Positions 1-8,985 are shown, counted from the stretch's first letter. The stretch: 40,971 nucleotides of DNA from Opitutaceae bacterium (GCA_947474995.1 CANJNJ010000033.1:1-40971), one strand, 5' to 3'. Notes: a model not told the origin generated them from the sequence alone. Numbers and translations are program-made.

Positions 1-1902
1 CAGGTTTTTGTTCACGCGGCCGGTGACTTCCACTTCCGCGCCCTTGTACTCCTCGCCACTCGTCACGTAGGTTTCGCTCCAGACGAGCTGCGCCTGCGGA
101 AACTGTGCGGTCGGCACCGGCTGGTTGACGGGAGTGGCCTGCAGCGCGCCCTCGCGGCGGATGCGATAGAGGGAAACCGAGGCCGTCAGGCGGTCATTGA
201 GGAAATTCCCCTTGACCCCGACCTCGTCGAGGACCGCCTTGAGTTGCCCGGTAATCAGCTCGCTGCGCCGCGGATCGTTCGGCGGCGGCACCACGGCGCC
301 GTTCGAAGAGATGAAATTGGCGTAGCGCAGTTGCGTGACGGCCGGATCCTCCTGGTGACTGCGGACGTAGTAGATCGACATGGACTTGACCGGCTTGTAG
401 CTGAGGGAATAGCGCGGGGCCGTGGTGGTCTTCTTTCCCACCGTCGTGTCCGCGCCCGTGATCAGGTTGCGAGTGGTGAATTCGGTGGTGTCGCGGCGGA
501 TCCCGGCGATCAGCTTGATTTTATCCTGCCAGTAAGATCCGAGGTACCCCGCGTGGAAGCCAACGCCGTCACCCCAGGTGTAGGTCTTGGTGATGAGCGG
601 CGCCGACTTGATGAAGTCGAAATCGGAAGGCGGGATGTGCCGCGGATGATAAAGTTCGTCGAACAGGCCGGCCTGCCGGGAGCCGGTCTTGGCGGTGTTG
701 TTGCGATCGAACCAGTCGTAACCGATCACCCATTGGTTCGAGGATTCGCCGATTTTCTTGTTTAAGAGCACGTCGCCCTGAATCCGCATCTGCTTCGCGT
801 CGTTCAGCGCCCGCGTGTAGAGAAGGGGAATCAGGAAATCCTTGGGGTCGTTCGGATTCGCGACGGTATTGGCGATCTTGTTGATCGACCGAACCTCCTC
901 CTCGGAGACGTCGTACAGAAAGCTCTGGCGAATCGAGACAAGGTCGGAAAAGGCGTGGGTGAAAACGCCCGAGATTTCTCCGACGTTGGCCGTGCGGCCG
1001 ATGCCGTAAAAGCCCCAGCCGTTCTTCTTCGGCACCTCCGGAAAGTCGTAGGGATTCCAGACCGAGCCGATGTCCTGCCCGACGCTCTGGCGCAGCCGAA
1101 AGATCGTTCCGTCCCGCCCGTCGAAGAAATCGGTTTCCGCGCTTTGTCCCGGCCCTTCGTAGTGAAAGGCCGTCGTATTGATGAGGAGTTGGGATTTCTT
1201 GGAAATATCCCAGAGTAAGCTGGGCCCGGCGCCCCATTTACGGGTGCGGCTCAGGGCGCCGCCATACGTACCGTCACCATCCTCATAGTAGATCGGCAGC
1301 CGCACGGTCAGGTTCGGCGTCACGATGCGGTTCAGGTCCAGTTCGAAGCGCGAAAAACGATCTGTGCCGACGATGGTCTTCGCGGAGGAGCGGTTAATCT
1401 TCTCGGGCTTCTTGGTCACGTAGTTGACCATGCCGCCGGCCTGGCCGCGGCCGATGGAGGCCGAGGCCGGCCCTTTCACGTACTCGATGCGGTCATACAG
1501 CGCCGCGTCGCGGGTGATGTTGGCACTCGTCAGCATGCCGTCGCGATAGGTGTCCGTGATGATCAGGCCGCGCACCTCGAACGTCTCGTTGGCCGAGCCA
1601 TTGGTGCGGGGAATGACGTTGTTCACCCATTTCAGCACTTCGCGGCTTGTGAAGATATTGGCGTCGCTCAGGAATTCCGGGGTCATCACGGAGATGGACT
1701 GCGGCGTGTCGATATAGGGCAGGTTCAGGCGGGAGGAGGAACTGGCGTCCTGCACGCCGTAGCCCACGCTGTGGAGGGCCGTCACGGAGAACGGGGACAG
1801 GGTCACGAGTTCATCCGGAGCCGACGGGGCGGTTTGTCCGTAATCGACAGTGGCGAGCAGAAAGGCCGCGACGTATGGCAGGTGCGCTCTTGCGATTTTC
1901 AT
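1..1902 (-). CDS. TonB-dependent outer membrane receptor (3' part outside window)
   Basis: Translated from the minus-strand ATG at 1902, this frame stays open for 634 codons to the left edge, so the C-terminal part of the barrel is missing. It begins with a short signal peptide (MKIARAHLPYVAAFLLA) followed by LVTLSPFSV, a mature N-terminus often seen in Opitutaceae receptors. A plug domain follows (about residues 55-170) with TPQSISVMTPEFL, FEVRGL and VKGPASASIGRGQAGGMVN, then aromatic-rich beta-barrel strands. The plug resembles the siderophore/FhuA-like branch of the family. The protein would import a substrate across the outer membrane using TonB-ExbB-ExbD energy. It is divergent from a GntR regulator and a GH3 glycosidase, so a carbohydrate substrate is as likely as a siderophore; that is inference. 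No clear Shine-Dalgarno site precedes the ATG. Confidence 0.93.
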   Translation of the reverse strand, partial: MKIARAHLPYVAAFLLATVDYGQTAPSAPDELVTLSPFSVTALHSVGYGVQDASSSSRLNLPYIDTPQSISVMTPEFLSDANIFTSREVLKWVNNVIPRTNGSANETFEVRGLIITDTYRDGMLTSANITRDAALYDRIEYVKGPASASIGRGQAGGMVNYVTKKPEKINRSSAKTIVGTDRFSRFELDLNRIVTPNLTVRLPIYYEDGDGTYGGALSRTRKWGAGPSLLWDISKKSQLLINTTAFHYEGPGQSAETDFFDGRDGTIFRLRQSVGQDIGSVWNPYDFPEVPKKNGWGFYGIGRTANVGEISGVFTHAFSDLVSIRQSFLYDVSEEEVRSINKIANTVANPNDPKDFLIPLLYTRALNDAKQMRIQGDVLLNKKIGESSNQWVIGYDWFDRNNTAKTGSRQAGLFDELYHPRHIPPSDFDFIKSAPLITKTYTWGDGVGFHAGYLGSYWQDKIKLIAGIRRDTTEFTTRNLITGADTTVGKKTTTAPRYSLSYKPVKSMSIYYVRSHQEDPAVTQLRYANFISSNGAVVPPPNDPRRSELITGQLKAVLDEVGVKGNFLNDRLTASVSLYRIRREGALQATPVNQPVPTAQFPQAQLVWSETYVTSGEEYKGAEVEVTGRVNKNL

Positions 1903-2298
1903 GGAAACGTTGGCTGTTGGAGTTTCAGGTTGGACGGAAAATGAGGCGGTGGGCTCGCATCCAAAAAGTACCGCGACCATCGAGATTTCTTGGCCTGGCG
2001 GGATTGGAAGCGCGGAAAGTGCCGAGTTGGAGATACGGAAGAGTTGTGGAAATACTCCGGCGTGCGCGGCAGGGGGTTGGCTCGGGAATAACACCGTTCT
2101 CTAAGAATGATAACTCTGTTATAACGATGTTCGCTCATGTCAATTACGAATATTCAAACTAAGGCATTTAGGATGTGTAAGTTATTATAAAACATCATAA
2201 TAAGAATATACCTGTGAGTCATTTCATCAGAGGACTCCCAATTTGACGACGATTCTTGACTGTTTCCCAGTTGCGGGCAACTTGGCTCTGTTTCTTCC
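1903..2298. promoter_or_regulatory. AT-rich divergent control region between receptor and GntR genes
   Basis: This 396-base spacer separates two divergent genes. Its middle part (about 2095-2235) is markedly AT-rich compared with the GC-rich surroundings. It holds two inverted repeats: ATAAC-TCT-GTTAT at 2110-2122 (running into the palindrome GTTATAAC at 2118-2125), and TTATTAT-8 nt-ATAATAA at 2182-2203. On the minus strand the second contains TATAAT (2184-2189), a good -10 hexamer, although no convincing -35 was found. The most likely reading is a divergent promoter with operator sites for the adjacent GntR regulator. No gene was found in it. Confidence 0.5.
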
Positions 2299-3126
2299 AT
2301 GCCCTCTTCAACTCCATCGACCCGAGGTGCCCAGTCAGGTCCTGGCCGTCGGTCCGCCCGGCGCGAAGTACGCGCGGGTGTTCCTGAGTCCTCCACGACC
2401 CGCAGGCTCCGGCAGGCGATCGTCGACTTGGTTTTGGCCGGGGATATTCCGGCGGGAAAAAGGATTGACCAGCGGGTCCTGGCCAAGAAATTGCGCACGA
2501 CGACCGCGCCATTGCGGGAGGCGCTCAGCGCCCTCGAGTCGGAGGGCTTGCTGGTCCGCGAACAGGGAGTCGGAGTCTTTTGCCGGATTTACACCGTGCT
2601 GGAGATTGAGGAAATGGTCGACATTCGCGGGGTGCTCGAGGCGCTCGCGGCCGGCCGGGCGACAGCCTATGTTTCCGATGAGGAGATTCAGGAACTTCGG
2701 GACCTCGCCTCAATCCTGGGCGCGCCGATTCCGCCGGACGGCGAAGCGGATTTCGTCCGCACCCATGTGAAGTTTCACAAGCGAATCGTGGAGATCTCCC
2801 GCAGTCCGCGGCTCACCCTCCTGCTGGAGCATCACCACCTGATTGACGGGCTGCTCGCCAACGTGGCGCCGGCCCTCTGGGCCTCGGAGCCTCATGACCA
2901 TCACGGTATCGTCGAAGCGCTGGCGACGCGGAATCCCGCGGTGGCCGAGCAGGCGATGCGGGCTCACATTGCCCCGACATTCGTCAAGCGGTTCGCCGAG
3001 CTGCGAAAACGCTTTGGAGACGGCCCGATCATGACTTTCCCGCTTTATGGGGCGAGCCGGGCGGCCCCGGCGCGGGGCGTTCCATCCAGCGGTTCCGTGC
3101 CCGCCAAGGCCGGTGGCCGGCCCTGA
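2299..3126 (+). CDS. GntR-family transcriptional regulator, FadR (FCD) type
   Basis: A 275-residue regulator. The N-terminal winged helix (about residues 35-100) contains RLRQAIVDLVLAGDIPAG and LREALSALESEGLL, both hallmarks of GntR DNA-binding domains. The C-terminal all-helical FCD effector domain (about 105-235) carries a probable metal or ligand set: Asp in ADFVRTH, His in VKFHKRI, His in HDHHGIVEAL and His in MRAHI. Family members bind small organic acids or sugar acids and usually repress adjacent catabolic genes. It is divergent from the TonB-dependent receptor and lies 42 bases before the GH3 gene, so it probably controls both. The first 30 or so residues are low-complexity and Arg-rich, so the true start could be downstream. 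The ligand cannot be told from sequence. Confidence 0.92.
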   Translation: MPSSTPSTRGAQSGPGRRSARREVRAGVPESSTTRRLRQAIVDLVLAGDIPAGKRIDQRVLAKKLRTTTAPLREALSALESEGLLVREQGVGVFCRIYTVLEIEEMVDIRGVLEALAAGRATAYVSDEEIQELRDLASILGAPIPPDGEADFVRTHVKFHKRIVEISRSPRLTLLLEHHHLIDGLLANVAPALWASEPHDHHGIVEALATRNPAVAEQAMRAHIAPTFVKRFAELRKRFGDGPIMTFPLYGASRAAPARGVPSSGSVPAKAGGRP

Positions 3127-3168
3127 CCCCCGATCGGACCGAACGAGCGCGCCCGGAGAAGCTATCAC

Positions 3169-5520
3169 ATGAAACGAGATAGTTGCTTCCCGTGCCTCCC
3201 GCTATTCCTTGGCGCGATCCTGCTCTGCAGCCTCGGCGAGCGCGCGTGGGCGCAAGTGCCGCCCGCCTCCGCGCCGTTCCGTGCCGCCCGCCTGCCGGTG
3301 GAGCAGCGCGTGGCGGATCTGCTCGGCCGCATGACGCTGGAGGAGAAGGTGGCGCAGACCCGCTGCGTCTACCAGAAATCGAACGCGCTGCGCGATGAGC
3401 AGGGAAATTTTTCGGCGGCGAAGGCCGCGTTGCTCCTGCAAGACGGCATCGGCCAGCACGGCACGATTGCGGTGCCGCCGCGGGTGCAGTCCCCGGCGGA
3501 CGAGGCCCGCTTCGCCAATGACGTCCAACGCTGGCTCGTGGAAAAGACCCGCCTGGGCATTCCCGTCATCTTCCACGGCGAGGGTCTGCACGGGTTCATG
3601 GCACAGGACGCGACCAGTTTCCCGGTGCCGATTGGGCTGGCGAGCACGTGGGACCCGGACTTGGTCCGCGAAGTCTTCACCGTGGTCGCAGCCGAAGCGC
3701 GGGCCCGCGGGATCCAACAGCTGTTTTCTCCGGTGCTCGACGTCGCCCGCGACCCCCGCTGGGGCCGGACCGAGGAGACCTACGGCGAAGACCCCTACCT
3801 GATTTCCCGCATGGGTGTGGCCTGCATCCAGGCGATGCAGGGTGCGGAGGTGGCGATTGACCAGCAGCACGTGATCGCCACCGCCAAGCATTTCGCCGGG
3901 CACGGGGGCTCCGAAGGCGGACGCAATTGCGCTCCCTCAAATCATTCCGAACGGGAGTACCGGGAGTTTCTGCTGCCGTCATTCAAGGCCGCCGTCATGG
4001 AAGCCGGCGTGCGAGCCGTCATGCCGTCTTACAATGAAATCGACGGCATCCCCTCGCACGTCAACCGGTGGCTGCTGCAAAAGGTTCTGCGGGAGGAATG
4101 GGGGTTCCAGGGGCTCGTGGTGTCGGACTACTCCGGGATTGAGGAAATGATCCCCACTCATCGCGTCGCCGCCACCCTGGAGGACGCCGCCCAACGGGCG
4201 CTCGAAGCGGGGGTCCAGGTGAACGGTCCCGACGGTGAAGCCTACGCCACGCTCGTGCAACAGGTGCGGACCGGCCGCGTCGCGGTGGCCACGCTCGACC
4301 ACGCCGTGGCCGCGGTCCTGCGCGCCAAGTTCCAATTGGGGCTCTTCGAAAATCCTTACGTCGATCCGGAGCGTGCAGACAGGGTTTGCCGCCTGCCCGA
4401 GCGTCGCGAACTGGCGCTCAAGGCGGCGCACGAGGCCGTTGTGTTGCTGAAGAATCAAGCGAGCCTCCTTCCGCTCGACCGGGCGAAAATCAAATCCATC
4501 GCGGTGATTGGCCCCTGCGCGGCTTCCGTGCGGCTGGGCGCCTACAGCGGCACCACCGCCTACGCGGTCAGCGTTCTCGATGGGATCAAGCGGAAGCTCG
4601 GCCCCGCCGTCCAAGTGCTCTACGCCGAGGGCTGCGCGATCACCGAGGGCAATCCGCCCTGGTGGGAGAAAAAAATCATCCCGCCCGATCCAAAATTGGA
4701 CGCCCGGCGAATTGCGGAGGCGGTCGCGGTCGCGAGGACGGCGGACGTCGTCGTGGTCGCCGTGGGTGACAACAACCAGACGGCGCGCGAGGGCCCCGGG
4801 GACGGAGACCGCGACTGCCTCGACCTGATCGGAATGCAGGATGAACTGGTCAAGGCCATGGTCGGGTTGGGCAAGCCGACGATCATGGTCCTGATTGCCG
4901 GGCGGCCGACTTCAATTCTGTACGCCGCCGGGAATGTCCCCGCCATCCTGGGCTGCTGGTCCCTGGGGCAGGAAACCGGAAACGCGGTGGCGGACGTCCT
5001 GTTCGGCGACTACAATCCCGGCGGCAAGCTCCCCATCACTTTCCCGCGAACGGTCGGCCAGATTCCGGCCTACTACAACCACAAGCACTCGGCGCGGCAG
5101 GCGGGGTACGCGCTCAGCGTCGACGCCCCCCTGTTTCCCTTCGGACACGGGCTGAGCTACACGACGTTCAAGTATGACAACCTGCGGTTGGAGCCGGAAA
5201 AGATCGGACCGCAGGGCCAGACCACCGTGCGGGCTGACGTGACCAACACGGGCGGGTCGGCCGGCGACGAGGTCGTCCAGATGTACATCCAGGATCAGGT
5301 CAGCTCCGTGGCGAGGCCGGTCCAGGAACTCAAAGGATTTCGGAGAATCTCGCTCGCACCGGGCGAGACCAGGACGGTTGAGTTCACGCTCGGGCCGGAG
5401 GCATTGAGCTTCTATGACGAGGAAATGCGGCCGGTGGTGGAGCCGGGAAAATTCGACGTCATGGTGGGCGGCAGCTCGGCTGACTTTAAAAAAACGGTAC
5501 TGGAAGTCAGCAGCCGCTGA
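3169..5520 (+). CDS. Secreted glycoside hydrolase family 3 beta-glycosidase
   Basis: A 783-residue exported enzyme that would remove non-reducing terminal glucose or xylose from beta-linked oligosaccharides in the periplasm. The signal peptide ends near ERAWAQ. The GH3 N-terminal barrel shows RWGRTEETYGEDPYL, KHFAGHGGSEGG and the nucleophile motif VVSDYSGIEEM, with the catalytic Asp at residue 320. The (alpha/beta)6 domain follows (about 420-620), with HEAVVLLKN at its start. A fibronectin-III-like C-terminal domain (about 690-780) contains DEVVQMYIQD and ELKGFRRI. Length and domain order are normal for BglX/Xyl3-like enzymes. GGAGA lies upstream of the ATG at a suitable distance. It is probably co-transcribed with the GntR gene. 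Substrate (glucoside or xyloside) is undecided. Confidence 0.95.
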   Translation: MKRDSCFPCLPLFLGAILLCSLGERAWAQVPPASAPFRAARLPVEQRVADLLGRMTLEEKVAQTRCVYQKSNALRDEQGNFSAAKAALLLQDGIGQHGTIAVPPRVQSPADEARFANDVQRWLVEKTRLGIPVIFHGEGLHGFMAQDATSFPVPIGLASTWDPDLVREVFTVVAAEARARGIQQLFSPVLDVARDPRWGRTEETYGEDPYLISRMGVACIQAMQGAEVAIDQQHVIATAKHFAGHGGSEGGRNCAPSNHSEREYREFLLPSFKAAVMEAGVRAVMPSYNEIDGIPSHVNRWLLQKVLREEWGFQGLVVSDYSGIEEMIPTHRVAATLEDAAQRALEAGVQVNGPDGEAYATLVQQVRTGRVAVATLDHAVAAVLRAKFQLGLFENPYVDPERADRVCRLPERRELALKAAHEAVVLLKNQASLLPLDRAKIKSIAVIGPCAASVRLGAYSGTTAYAVSVLDGIKRKLGPAVQVLYAEGCAITEGNPPWWEKKIIPPDPKLDARRIAEAVAVARTADVVVVAVGDNNQTAREGPGDGDRDCLDLIGMQDELVKAMVGLGKPTIMVLIAGRPTSILYAAGNVPAILGCWSLGQETGNAVADVLFGDYNPGGKLPITFPRTVGQIPAYYNHKHSARQAGYALSVDAPLFPFGHGLSYTTFKYDNLRLEPEKIGPQGQTTVRADVTNTGGSAGDEVVQMYIQDQVSSVARPVQELKGFRRISLAPGETRTVEFTLGPEALSFYDEEMRPVVEPGKFDVMVGGSSADFKKTVLEVSSR

Positions 5521-5536
5521 GGCCGGCTGTTTTTTT
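5511..5536 (+). terminator. Rho-independent terminator of the GH3 gene
   Basis: A stem CAGCCG (5511-5516) pairs with CGGCTG (5524-5529) across a 7-base loop and is followed directly by seven T (5530-5536). The hairpin overlaps the stop codon of the GH3 gene, so transcription would end right after it. Confidence 0.8.
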
Positions 5537-6123
5537 CGGAATCGCGAACTTGATCGCCGGAGTCCCGTCAGGCGCGGGCGCGGGCGCCGCCGATTTCGCG
5601 GAAGCCGCGGGCGCCGGCATGACCGGGGAGGCCGCTAGTGTAGTGTCCCGCATTTGAGTCGGCATAAGTGCCCGGCCGGTAGGATGGCCGGATGTCACGA
5701 ACAAGTCTGCCGGTTGGGTTATCGGACGCGGAGATGATCCGCCTTGAGCAGCTTATCTGAGTAATGCGGCTTTGCCGGTGGATTCGGATATGGCAGCGGG
5801 AAATGGGTGGGACTGAGAACTCCTATAGACTCCAAAGGACCACCCCCACCGGAGAGTTCGTCGCACCCGGTTATGCAGCAGTTGGCCGACGGGCCGGGCA
5901 CATTCGATCATGGCTGGCGCTCTATGTCCCGCAGCGCCATTGCCCCGTCCAGCACCTCAAGAATCGTGTTCTCGGCCGCTGTTGTAGTCCTGACGGAAGT
6001 CCTCGATGACAACGCGAGCTTCGGTCAGCGTCCAAAGCTGCTCGCGGTGCCCGGTCGCGGGCGGGATGCTGTTGCCAACTGGCGACCCGCCGCCCCTGCT
6101 CAGCGCCTTCGCTATTCACCACC
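5537..6123. other. Gene-poor scar with degraded fragments
   Basis: No intact gene was found in this 587-base stretch. On the minus strand about 5507-5637 reads as an Ala/Pro-rich tail (AASPVMPAPAASAKSAAPAP, then GTPAIKFAIPKK) ending in a stop. It could be the last 40 or so residues of a lost secreted protein, but this is weak. From about 5638 the character changes. The plus strand has a 21-codon ORF at 5691. An IS3 transposase scrap lies at 5957-6049. The whole stretch looks like the remains of insertion and deletion events at the left side of the island. Confidence 0.5.
5957..6049 (-). mobile_element. IS3-family transposase (OrfB) C-terminal remnant
   Basis: Minus-strand translation gives HREQLWTLTEARVVIEDFRQ then DYNSGREHDS and a stop. 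This matches the end of the IS3-family integrase core, where REQLWTLTEARVVI.D.R..YN normally leads into RPHSSLGY. Both the upstream part of the gene (including most of the DDE residues) and the RPH-type tail are missing or mutated, so it is a non-functional scrap. No matching terminal inverted repeats were found nearby. Confidence 0.75.
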
Positions 6124-6609
6124 ATGACCCCGACTCGTCGCCGTTTAGAACACGCCGCCGGCTATCTCGCGCTCGGGATGCTCAATGAAGCAACCCAGGA
6201 ACTGGCGCTGATTCCGTTCGAAGACGCGGCACTTCCTGATGTACTTTCCGCGAGGCTCGCCCTACATATGGCAAAGCACGAATGGCGCACGGTCGTCGAT
6301 TTCGGAAGCCAACTTGCAAGGTGCAACCCGGAGAAGGAAGACGGGTGGATCAATTGGGCTTACGCTCTGCGCGAGTTGAACCGAGTCGAAGAAGCGAAGG
6401 CCGTGTTACTTGAGGCGGAGTCGGTCCACGGGAAGAAATGCGGGGTCCTGCATTTCAACCTCGCGTGCTACCACTGCCTGTTGGGCGACATGACCCAGGC
6501 GAAACGAAGGCTCCGCATCGCATGCAAGATGGACGCTGGATGGAAGAAGGCGGCGCTCGACGATCCCGACCTGAAAGCCATGAGGGACACGATCGCGACG
6601 ATGAAATGA
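6124..6609 (+). CDS. Small TPR-repeat protein
   Basis: A 161-residue soluble protein made of tetratricopeptide-like helical pairs. Visible repeat cores include HAAGYLALGMLNEATQELALIP, GWINWAYALRELNRVEEAKAVL and LHFNLACYHCLLGDMTQAKRRL, each with the small-residue and Tyr/Leu pattern of TPRs. There is no signal peptide or membrane segment. TPR folds mediate protein-protein contacts; the partner is unknown. It ends only four bases before a truncated EEP-nuclease gene and starts about 75 bases from an IS3 remnant, so it sits in a rearranged region. No Shine-Dalgarno site is visible, and it could be a leftover passenger gene. Similar stand-alone TPR proteins of this size occur in Verrucomicrobia. 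Confidence 0.8.
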   Translation: MTPTRRRLEHAAGYLALGMLNEATQELALIPFEDAALPDVLSARLALHMAKHEWRTVVDFGSQLARCNPEKEDGWINWAYALRELNRVEEAKAVLLEAESVHGKKCGVLHFNLACYHCLLGDMTQAKRRLRIACKMDAGWKKAALDDPDLKAMRDTIATMK

Positions 6610-6613
6610 GCCA

Positions 6614-6859
6614 ATGAAAGCCTGTGTTCGCCGAATCCCTCTCTTCCTGCTGCTCGCGGTCTTCGCGCTAGCGTCCGAACTGAAGGTTGGTTCGCTAAAT
6701 TGCCACCTGCTATTTGACCCGGCGGTCCAGCACCGCGGGAAGGTCGATGACGAGAATCAGATGACGGAGACGCAATATCGCACGAAACTGGAAAACCTCG
6801 CCGCGTTGGCGAAAGGCTATCAGGTGCTGGCGTTTCAGGAACCTTTGGCGCCAAATTGA
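6614..6859 (+). pseudogene. Truncated endonuclease/exonuclease/phosphatase (EEP) family protein
   Basis: This 81-codon frame has a signal peptide (MKACVRRIPLFLLLAVFALA) followed by LKVGSLNCHLLFDP and, later, YQVLAFQEP. That is the usual opening of the EEP superfamily (DNase I/exonuclease III fold): the S.N...LF Asn and the Glu of AFQE are the first two metal-site residues. EEP proteins are normally 250 residues or longer. Here the frame stops five residues after the Glu motif, and no continuation with the GDFN, SDH or catalytic His motifs was found in the following 300 bases in any frame. It is therefore a 5' fragment, probably cut by recombination around 6845. A short secreted peptide function cannot be excluded but is unlikely. 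Confidence 0.7.
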
Positions 6860-7158
6860 GAAAACCGTGCGCCCAACTGCCAGTCTGCGGAGTGGATGAA
6901 GCGGAACATAAAATGGGGGCGAGAACCTGGGGTTGTCTGCGGCGCCTCTGATTAAGATTTGGTGCAGTCTATCGTATGCCCTCGGACATCCGCGGTCCGT
7001 GGGCTCAGCGGCGATAAAGTTTTGTCACACGTCCCGCGGCGGTGCGCACGCGGTCGATCAATTCACGGGGAGCGATAACAGAGTTTTCGCTTTTTCTAGG
7101 GACAAATCGGGACGCTGGTTTTCATACTGGCGCCAAGAATGCAGCTTCACGTCAATTC
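6860..7158. other. Intergenic region without recognisable gene
   Basis: About 300 bases between the truncated EEP gene and the 3' end of the SNF2 gene. Open frames on both strands are short and resemble nothing I know. No terminator with a T-run was found for either flanking gene. It probably covers the breakpoint that cut the EEP gene. Confidence 0.5.
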
Positions 7159-8985
7159 TCATTCCTCCGTATAACCCGGCGGCACCGCACCGGTTTTTAC
7201 CAACCCATCCTTCAAGTCCCGCGCATGGCGGCACATGCCGCGGTGCTCGAATCCAGGGCAGCTGCAAGTCACCTCATTCGCCTCATACGTGAGCGTGTAG
7301 GACTGGGACGGATTCGACGAGCTTCGTGCCCGGAATACCCGGGCCTTCGGTCGCGTGAGCACGCGCGCCAGGGTGAGCAGCGCCTCTCGACTGATCACGG
7401 GTTTCGCCACCGGGTTCCCCATTTTTGTTTCGTCCTTCGCCTCCCGAGCGACTTCGGCCAGGAGGGTTTCAACCCACTCGTCGTCGGTCAGCGGAATCTG
7501 CGCGTCCTCGAGCTTCAGGGAAATTCGGGCCACCATGGCCTCCAACTCGGCCAGCACGCCGCGGGTCGCGGACGGCGAAAGGGCCTGTCCGTCGACCACG
7601 GCTCGCACCAACGCCGACTTCACCTCGAGCACCCCGCTCACGAACTCGTCAATGGTCGCCCGCGCCACAAGGTAGTGCACGGTCACCGACATGGTCTGGC
7701 CGATCCGGTAGACGCGGTCCTCGGCCTGCCAGTGGTTGGCCGGCACCCAGTCGAGGTCGTTGAAGACCACATGGCGCGCCGCAGTCAGGTTAAGCCCGAT
7801 GCCGCCCGCGATGATGTTGGCGACAAAAACCCGCACCCCCGCCTCCGACTGGAAGCGGTCGACCAAGGCCTGGCGCTCGTCGGCCGGGGTTGCGCCGGTT
7901 AGGACTACGCAGCGATCGCCGAAATGCTCGACGAGCGCCTTCACGGGAGCGTCGAAGCAGGAGAACACGAGCACCTTCTCCCCTTGCTCCACGATCCCAT
8001 CGACGAGGTCAATGGTCGCCCCGACCTTGGCCGTCGCCAGTTTTAATCGCGCCTTGCTGAGCTTTGCGAGCAGACGGACACGGCTGCGATCAGCGCCATT
8101 CTCCGGCGGCGGGCCGCCGTTTGCCTGCGGCTGGCGCCGCGCCGCGGTCAGAAGCAGGCTCTCCACCACCTCCCGCATTTCGGCCGAGGCGGTGCCTTCC
8201 GGAACGTCGACATTGAGCCATGTTCGCAGCTTGGGCGGCAGATCGAGCACATCCTCCTTGCGCCGACGGATCATGATTCCATGCAGCTGCGTCGTGAGTT
8301 CCTCCAGGTTGCTCGCGCCGTTGGTCTCCCAGCCGTAGCCGTTGTGGGTCGCATCGCAGTAGCGCTTGGCAAACGACAGGAAACTGGTCGCCAGCGGATG
8401 ACGGACGAGCTGCAGCAGCGGAAAAAGGTCCCGCGGTCGGTTGGAAAGCGGTGTCCCGGTCAGGACGTAGACGACGGGGTCGCCGCCGTTTTCGAGCGCG
8501 AGCCGGCCCGCGAGCCGGCTGCGCTGGCTGGTGTGATTCTTGAGGTAGTGCGCCTCGTCGAACACGAGCCCGCCCCAGGGAATGGCCGCGAGTGTGTCGA
8601 TCTGCTTGCCGAGGATGTCATAGTTGACGACGACCCAGCCACGATAGCCCGCGGGCAGATTAGCCGGTCCGCCGCCAGCCAGGACTTCGCAAGTCGCAGC
8701 GGCATCGACCATCCGGATCTCTCGCACCCAGTTCCGTTTCACCGAGGCGGGGCATACCACGAGGTACGGTCCGGCGGGTTCGGCGTGGCGCAGGGCAACG
8801 ATGGCCTGCCGCGTTTTCCCGAGCCCCATATCGTCGGCAAGGATCGAGCGGCGACGGGCGAGAAGAAACGCGATGCCCTCGATCTGGTGGGCGAAAAGCC
8901 CCGTTGAAATCTTCAGGGCCTGTTGGAACGCCGCCTCATCGACTTCTGAGGAAGGGGGAGCGGATAGGAAAGTTGGCGCTTTCAT
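7159..8985 (-). CDS. SNF2-family DEAD/DEAH-box helicase with C-terminal SWIM zinc motif
   Basis: A 608-residue ATP-dependent DNA translocase. Motif I is ILADDMGLGKT (Lys57-Thr58), motif II is VFDEAH (143-146), motif III is LTGTPLSN, and motifs V-VI are IAGGIGLNLTAA and HWQAEDRVYRIGQ, typical of SNF2/Rad54/HARP-like proteins. Near the C-terminus CSCPGFEHRGMCRH forms a CxC-x8-CxH SWIM zinc site (Cys574, Cys576, Cys585, His587); many bacterial SNF2 proteins instead carry SWIM at the N-terminus. The ATG at 8985 was chosen because it overlaps the stop of the upstream gene as ATGA; an upstream in-frame start at 9267 would overlap that gene by nearly 290 bases. The tight overlap implies translational coupling. 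It lies on a tRNA-Ala-linked island, so a role in defence, plasmid biology or DNA repair is possible but unproven. Confidence 0.95.
   Translation of the reverse strand: MKAPTFLSAPPSSEVDEAAFQQALKISTGLFAHQIEGIAFLLARRRSILADDMGLGKTRQAIVALRHAEPAGPYLVVCPASVKRNWVREIRMVDAAATCEVLAGGGPANLPAGYRGWVVVNYDILGKQIDTLAAIPWGGLVFDEAHYLKNHTSQRSRLAGRLALENGGDPVVYVLTGTPLSNRPRDLFPLLQLVRHPLATSFLSFAKRYCDATHNGYGWETNGASNLEELTTQLHGIMIRRRKEDVLDLPPKLRTWLNVDVPEGTASAEMREVVESLLLTAARRQPQANGGPPPENGADRSRVRLLAKLSKARLKLATAKVGATIDLVDGIVEQGEKVLVFSCFDAPVKALVEHFGDRCVVLTGATPADERQALVDRFQSEAGVRVFVANIIAGGIGLNLTAARHVVFNDLDWVPANHWQAEDRVYRIGQTMSVTVHYLVARATIDEFVSGVLEVKSALVRAVVDGQALSPSATRGVLAELEAMVARISLKLEDAQIPLTDDEWVETLLAEVAREAKDETKMGNPVAKPVISREALLTLARVLTRPKARVFRARSSSNPSQSYTLTYEANEVTCSCPGFEHRGMCRHARDLKDGLVKTGAVPPGYTEE

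Noticed and set aside
5691-5756. Short ORF MSRTSLPVGLSDAEMIRLEQ
   Set aside because: It loosely resembles the N-terminus of IS630-type transposases but stops after 21 codons and no inverted-repeat ends were found; too weak to call.
7042-7902. Plus-strand 286-codon ORF
   Set aside because: Most of it is antisense to the SNF2 gene, whose motifs are unambiguous.
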